Positions 28,858 to 32,223 of a stretch of 32,223 bases of DNA are shown here, in pieces. The DNA comes from Uliginosibacterium gangwonense. Lineage in GTDB: Bacteria; Pseudomonadota; Gammaproteobacteria; Burkholderiales; Rhodocyclaceae. The DNA lies in NCBI GenBank assembly GCA_020723855.1, contig DYIB01000026.1, forward strand, positions 1 to 32,223, in the 5' to 3' direction. The notes under the pieces were generated by a model. The model saw only the letters and a program-made list of their open reading frames with translations, made no database searches and was not told the origin of the DNA. The first letter of the stretch is position 1; each line of letters begins with the position of its first letter. The position numbers were made by a program, and so were the translations under genes.

Positions 28858-29832
28858 ATGATCCATGCCATCCGCTTCCACAAGACCGGCGGCCCGGAGG
28901 TTCTGCAATGGGAGCCGGCCAACGTCGGCGACCCGGGCCCCGGCGAGGCGCGCGTGCGCCACCACGCCGTCGGGCTCAACTTCATCGACATCTACTACCG
29001 CACCGGTCTCTATCCCACGCCCCTGCCCTCGGCCATCGGCCTGGAGGGCGCCGGCGTGGTGGAGGCGGTGGGCGAGGGTGTGAGCGAGATACGCCCCGGC
29101 GACCGCGTCGCCTATGCCGGCGGTCCCCTGGGGGCCTACGCCGAAGCGCGCGTCATGCCGGCCGATCGCCTGGTGAAGCTGCCCGAGGGCATCGACTTCC
29201 GGCAGGCCGCGGCGATGATGCTCCAGGGTATGACGGCGCAATACCTGCTGCGGCGTACCTACCGCGTGCAGCCGGGCGACACCATACTCATCCACGCCGC
29301 GGCGGGCGGCGTCGGCCTCATCGTGTGCCAGTGGGCCAAGGCCCTGGGCGCCACGGTCATCGGCACCGTGGGCTCGGAGGCCAAGGCCGCCCTGGCGCGG
29401 GCCCATGGCTGCGACCATGCGATCGTCTATACGCGCGAGAAATTCGCCGAGCGTGTGAAGGAAATCACCCAGGGCGAAGGCGTGGCCGTGGTGTACGACT
29501 CCATCGGCAAGGATACCTTCATGGACTCCCTGGCCTGCCTGCGGCCCATGGGGATGATGGTGCTGTTCGGCAGTTCGTCGGGCCCCGTGCCGCCCCTGGA
29601 CCTGCAGCTCCTGGCCAGGATGGGCTCCCTGTTCGTCACGCGGCCGACGCTGTTCACCTATACGGCGAAACGCCGGGATTTGCTGCACACCGCTGCCGAT
29701 CTGTTCGAGGTGGTGCTCTCCGGCAAGGTGAGAATCGAGGTCAACCAGACCTTCGCCCTCAAGGACGCGGCCCGGGCCCAGGCGGCGCTGGAGGCGCGCC
29801 AGACCACCGGGTCCACCGTGCTGCTGCCCTGA
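28858..29832 (+). CDS. NADPH:quinone oxidoreductase (zeta-crystallin type)
   Basis: 324 residues of the zinc-free medium-chain dehydrogenase/reductase family, reducing quinones with NADPH. N-terminal GroES-like domain (MIHAIRFHKTGGPEVLQWEP; GLNFIDIYYRTGLYP; GLEGAGVVEAVGEGV), then the Rossmann part with AAAGGVGLIVCQWAKALGA, the NADPH loop. The zinc-ligand Cys/His set of alcohol dehydrogenases is absent, as expected. GAGGAG precedes ATG at 28858. Intact between two eroded stretches. The symbol qor is often used for this family, but the exact orthology is not tested. Confidence 0.92.
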   Translation: MIHAIRFHKTGGPEVLQWEPANVGDPGPGEARVRHHAVGLNFIDIYYRTGLYPTPLPSAIGLEGAGVVEAVGEGVSEIRPGDRVAYAGGPLGAYAEARVMPADRLVKLPEGIDFRQAAAMMLQGMTAQYLLRRTYRVQPGDTILIHAAAGGVGLIVCQWAKALGATVIGTVGSEAKAALARAHGCDHAIVYTREKFAERVKEITQGEGVAVVYDSIGKDTFMDSLACLRPMGMMVLFGSSSGPVPPLDLQLLARMGSLFVTRPTLFTYTAKRRDLLHTAADLFEVVLSGKVRIEVNQTFALKDAARAQAALEARQTTGSTVLLP

Positions 29833-29834
29833 AC

Positions 29835-30012
29835 GGGCGGCCGATCACTTGGTCGAAGGCGCGCCCGATCTCGGCGAACTCCGCCACGTGCGTGGCGTCG
29901 CCCACGCGCACGTCCAGGTCTCCCGGCCGAACTTCTGCACGGCCGTGCGCAGCCTTTCGCTCCAGCGCAGCACCGACATGTGGCTACCGAACCAGCCCGA
30001 CATGTCGGACTG
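29835..30012 (-). pseudogene. fragment of a signalling protein, probably its HAMP region
   Basis: Minus strand: SDMSGWFGSHMSVLRWSERL, RTAVQKFGR, then after a one-base frame break DLDVRVGDATHVAEFAEIGR and AFDQVIGRP. The pattern LxxAVxxFGxGDLxVRV...EIGxAFDQ resembles HAMP linkers of sensor kinases and diguanylate cyclases. It has neither start nor end. Identification is tentative. Confidence 0.38.
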
Positions 30013-30122
30013 AAGTCCAGGCCGCCGCCCGCGGCCTTACCCTGTTCGATTCACCGCCTTCCCGCGTCGAGAAGGACCTGGAGCAGTGGCGGCCGCTCAT
30101 CGACTGGGTCGAGTCGGCCTGA
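30012..30122 (+). pseudogene. C-terminal fragment of a ParA-like ATPase
   Basis: EVQAAARGLTLFDSPPSRVE then KDLEQWRPLIDWVESA and TGA at 30120. The GLTLFD-PP---V-KDLEQW-PLL-W pattern is that of the C-terminus of small ParA-family proteins in betaproteobacteria. The P-loop and the rest are missing. A perfect 12-bp palindrome CCGACATGTCGG (29997-30008) marks the joint with the antisense fragment to its left. Confidence 0.5.
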
Positions 30123-30152
30123 GCCGGCGGGCATCAACATAGTAGGAGCATC

Positions 30153-30851
30153 ATGATTCGCTTACGCCCCGGCAACGAGAGAGGCCACGCCAACCATGGC
30201 TGGCTCGACACCTATCACAGCTTTTCCTTCGCCGACTACTACGACCCGGACGAGATGGGCTGGAGCGTGCTGCGCGTGATCAACGAGGACCGGGTGCAGC
30301 CCGGCATGGGCTTCGACACCCACGGCCACCGGGACATGGAGATCGTGACCTATGTCCTGGCAGGCGCGCTCAAGCACCAGGACAGCATGGGCAACGGCGC
30401 CGTCATCCGCCCCGGCGAGGTGCAGCGCATGAGCGCCGGCCGCGGCGTGCTACACAGCGAGTTCAACGCCTCCCGGGAAGAGCCGGTGCATCTGCTGCAG
30501 ATCTGGATCCAGCCCAAGGTGACCGGCATCCGGCCGAGCTATGAACAGAAATACTTCGCGCCCGAGGAGAAGCGCGGGCGGCTGTGCATCGTCGCCTCGC
30601 CCGATGGTCGCGAGGGCAGCGTCACGATCCACCAGGACGCGGCCCTCCACGCCGCCCTGCTCGCTCCGGGCGAAACGGTGGCCTACGAGCTGGTGCCGGG
30701 CCGGCGTGCCTATGTGCACCTGGTGCGCGGCGAGGCGGACGTCAACGGCATGCGCCTCACGGGGGGCGACGGCGCCAAGATCGCGGACGAGACGCGGCTC
30801 GCCATCGTCGCAGCCGGTGAGGCCGAGGTGCTGCTGTTCGACCTGCCCTGA
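30153..30851 (+). CDS. pirin family protein (YhhW/quercetinase-like bicupin)
   Basis: 232 residues, two cupin barrels. Metal ligands H57, H59, H101 and E103 (contexts [11 protein letters not shown] and RGVLHSEFN) match the iron site of E. coli YhhW, which has quercetin 2,3-dioxygenase activity in vitro. The natural substrate is unknown. Starts [25 protein letters not shown] lies before ATG at 30153. Stand-alone gene, intact between remnants. Confidence 0.93.
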   Translation: MIRLRPGNERGHANHGWLDTYHSFSFADYYDPDEMGWSVLRVINEDRVQPGMGFDTHGHRDMEIVTYVLAGALKHQDSMGNGAVIRPGEVQRMSAGRGVLHSEFNASREEPVHLLQIWIQPKVTGIRPSYEQKYFAPEEKRGRLCIVASPDGREGSVTIHQDAALHAALLAPGETVAYELVPGRRAYVHLVRGEADVNGMRLTGGDGAKIADETRLAIVAAGEAEVLLFDLP

Positions 30852-30889
30852 TCGATTTGCCGAAAAACCGCTTTCAACTGCGCCTGCGA

Positions 30890-31062
30890 TTAGCCCAGCC
30901 GGAACACCGCCCGCACTTCACCCGTGACGACATCGCGGGCATACACCGGCGCTTGAGGATCGCCCAGGGCATGCAGCACGCGACCGTGCGCATCCGCCAC
31001 GGCGATGCGGCCCTGGTGCAGGCATTCCACGAGGGGGCCGCGCGTGACTTCGATCAGGGGTT
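30890..31062 (-). pseudogene. L-asparaginase II remnant with its ends joined by an internal deletion
   Basis: Minus strand, ending at TAA 30892-30890: CKPLIEVTRGPLVECLHQGR, then IAVADAHGRVLHALGDPQAP and VYAR match the N-terminus of asparaginase II (PF06089 type: VEVTRGxLVESxHxGxIAVVDxxGxVLxxLGDP). The next residues DVVTGEVRAVFRLG and stop resemble the extreme C-terminus of the same family. About 250 residues between are missing, in frame. No ATG or GTG start is visible near the 5' side, which abuts the GGDEF gene's stop. Confidence 0.6.
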
Positions 31063-31086
31063 TGCAGGACTCCAGGGCCGTCGCTG

Positions 31087-32223
31087 CTAGCGGGCGCGCC
31101 GGATGCGGTTGCGTCCCAGGCGCTTGGCTTCCAGCAGGGCATCGTCGGCGGCCTGGGTGATGTCGTTGCCCGTGGCATAGTCCGGGTAGGCCGCCAGGCC
31201 GGCGCTGAAAGTGGCCCGCAGGGTGCCGCCGGCGTGGGCGTGGGGCAAGGTGGAGAAGTCCTGGCGGATGCGGTCGAGCACGGCTTCCGCCTCATCCAAG
31301 CCGACGTCGCGCAGCACGACGATGAATTCCTCGCCGCCGTAGCGGCCGATGAGGTCGGAGGCGCGCAGCCGTCCCTTGAGCAGCCAGGCCAGGCTGCGGA
31401 TCACCTGGTCGCCCACCGGGTGGCCGTAGGTGTCGTTCACCGACTTGAAGTGATCGATGTCCAGCATCGCCACGCACAGGCGGTCCTCGGCCGGATTGAG
31501 GGACTGCATCAACTGGTTGAGCCGGCTCTTGGCCGCCGAGTGGTTGAGCAGGCCGGTGAGGCTGTCGTGCTGGCTGGAGCGCTGCATCTCGCGATAGCGC
31601 TCGATCTTGGTCTTGACCACCGCCGCCAGGAACACGGGATTGCAGGGCTTGGTGAGGAACTGGTCGCCGCCCAGGCGCAGGGCCTCCACCTGCATGCCCA
31701 CGTCCGTCTCGCTGGACAGATACACCACCGGCAGCGACTGGTAGGCGGGCAACTGGCGCAGCACGCGCGTGGCCTCGACGCCGGTGCAATGGGGCATGTA
31801 CATGTCCATCAGCACCAGGTCGGGCCGGTACTGCTCGACGGTGGACAGCAGTTGCTGCGGATTGCCGATGGAATGGCTGTCGATGCCGTGCTGGGACAGG
31901 GCGCGCTGGATCATGGCCACGGCGGTGCTGGAATCTTCCACCACCAGCACGCGGTAAGCGTCCTGCTCCTGGGACTGGATGAGCTCCAGCACGCGCCCGA
32001 GCACCGTGGCGGTCTGCTGCTCGGACTGGATGGTCACGTCCGCGCCGGCGCGCACCAGCTCCACCATGGCGTCCAGGCACTTGGGCACCGCCAGGCAGAA
32101 CAACTGGCTCGCCGGATGCTGCCGGCGCAGGCGGCGCACGAGCTGCAGTTCGCTCACACCGTAGCCGGCGGCTCCGGGCATGAACAGGACCACCAGGGGC
32201 GAGGGCTCGGGCGGCAGATCGTG
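31087..32223 (-). CDS. response regulator with GGDEF domain (diguanylate cyclase), 5' end cut by window edge
   Basis: 379 codons visible, open to the right edge. Order: a first receiver-like domain of which only the last half is seen (VVLFMPGAAGYG to QQTATVLGRVLELIQ), with no phospho-acceptor in the visible part; a full receiver domain (YRVLVVEDSSTAVAMIQRAL) with acceptor Asp in LVLMDMYMP (codon 31806-31804) and Lys in FLTKP; a GGDEF domain with DSLTGLLNH, DIDHFKSVNDTYGH, the active GGEEF (31338-31324) and, five residues before it, the inhibitory RxxD site as RASD. It should make cyclic-di-GMP when phosphorylated and be product-inhibited. The stop TAG is next to the asparaginase remnant. Confidence 0.93.
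   Translation of the reverse strand, partial: HDLPPEPSPLVVLFMPGAAGYGVSELQLVRRLRRQHPASQLFCLAVPKCLDAMVELVRAGADVTIQSEQQTATVLGRVLELIQSQEQDAYRVLVVEDSSTAVAMIQRALSQHGIDSHSIGNPQQLLSTVEQYRPDLVLMDMYMPHCTGVEATRVLRQLPAYQSLPVVYLSSETDVGMQVEALRLGGDQFLTKPCNPVFLAAVVKTKIERYREMQRSSQHDSLTGLLNHSAAKSRLNQLMQSLNPAEDRLCVAMLDIDHFKSVNDTYGHPVGDQVIRSLAWLLKGRLRASDLIGRYGGEEFIVVLRDVGLDEAEAVLDRIRQDFSTLPHAHAGGTLRATFSAGLAAYPDYATGNDITQAADDALLEAKRLGRNRIRRAR

Noticed and set aside
27588-30122. 844-residue plus frame spanning HD-GYP to ParA region
   Set aside because: Not one protein: it carries pieces of HD-GYP, PldA and ParA fragments in frame by chance and crosses the intact quinone oxidoreductase out of frame.

Overview
The window is GC-rich chromosomal DNA from a betaproteobacterium, probably of the Rhodocyclales/Nitrosomonadales type. 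This rests on gene order and protein flavour: a macromolecular-synthesis cluster rpsU-yqeY-dnaG-rpoD divergent from tsaD, the order leuS-lptE-holA-proA, ogt-xerD followed by a ybaK remnant, and a lipoprotein-type truncated haemoglobin. Species cannot be fixed from the sequence alone. I see no tRNA, rRNA, CRISPR array, insertion sequence or prophage.

Region by region. 1-4079 (minus): rpsU, yqeY, dnaG and rpoD (rpoD runs off the left edge), with a strong sigma-70 promoter before rpsU, a terminator/attenuator hairpin after rpsU, and perfect TATAAT boxes also before dnaG and rpoD. 4194-6240: tsaD (plus), plsY (minus, overlapping the tsaD 3' end) and folB (plus). 6285-11354 (minus): a TAXI-TRAP uptake operon (periplasmic receptor, fused permease, DUF1850 protein) running directly into ogt and xerD by 4-base GTGA overlaps and ending in a broken ybaK. 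11641-17685 (minus): leuS, lptE, holA, proA and a secreted chalcone-isomerase-like protein. 17766-19934: an ECF sigma factor, its RskA-like membrane anti-sigma factor, a lipoprotein truncated haemoglobin and, convergently, a 107-residue unknown protein preceded by an FNR-type box placed exactly at -41.5 of a candidate promoter. 20246-24321 (plus): uvrD with an unusual palindrome-rich in-frame insert, an alpha/beta hydrolase and an atypical SDR. 24322-31086: intact metabolic genes (malic enzyme, DUF2905 protein, quinone oxidoreductase, pirin) alternating with at least seven gene remnants. 31087-32223 (minus): a response regulator with an active-looking GGDEF domain, cut by the right edge.

The housekeeping part is ordinary. 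The unusual parts are (a) the roughly 50-codon insert in uvrD made of three inverted repeats; (b) the dense run of eroded genes in the right third, including an asparaginase II whose two ends appear joined by an internal deletion and an HD-GYP gene with several frame breaks that runs into the last strands of a phospholipase A; (c) the sigma/anti-sigma/haemoglobin/FNR-box neighbourhood, which may be a small gas- or redox-responsive envelope module. All functional statements come from reading the sequence and remembered family features; no database search was run.
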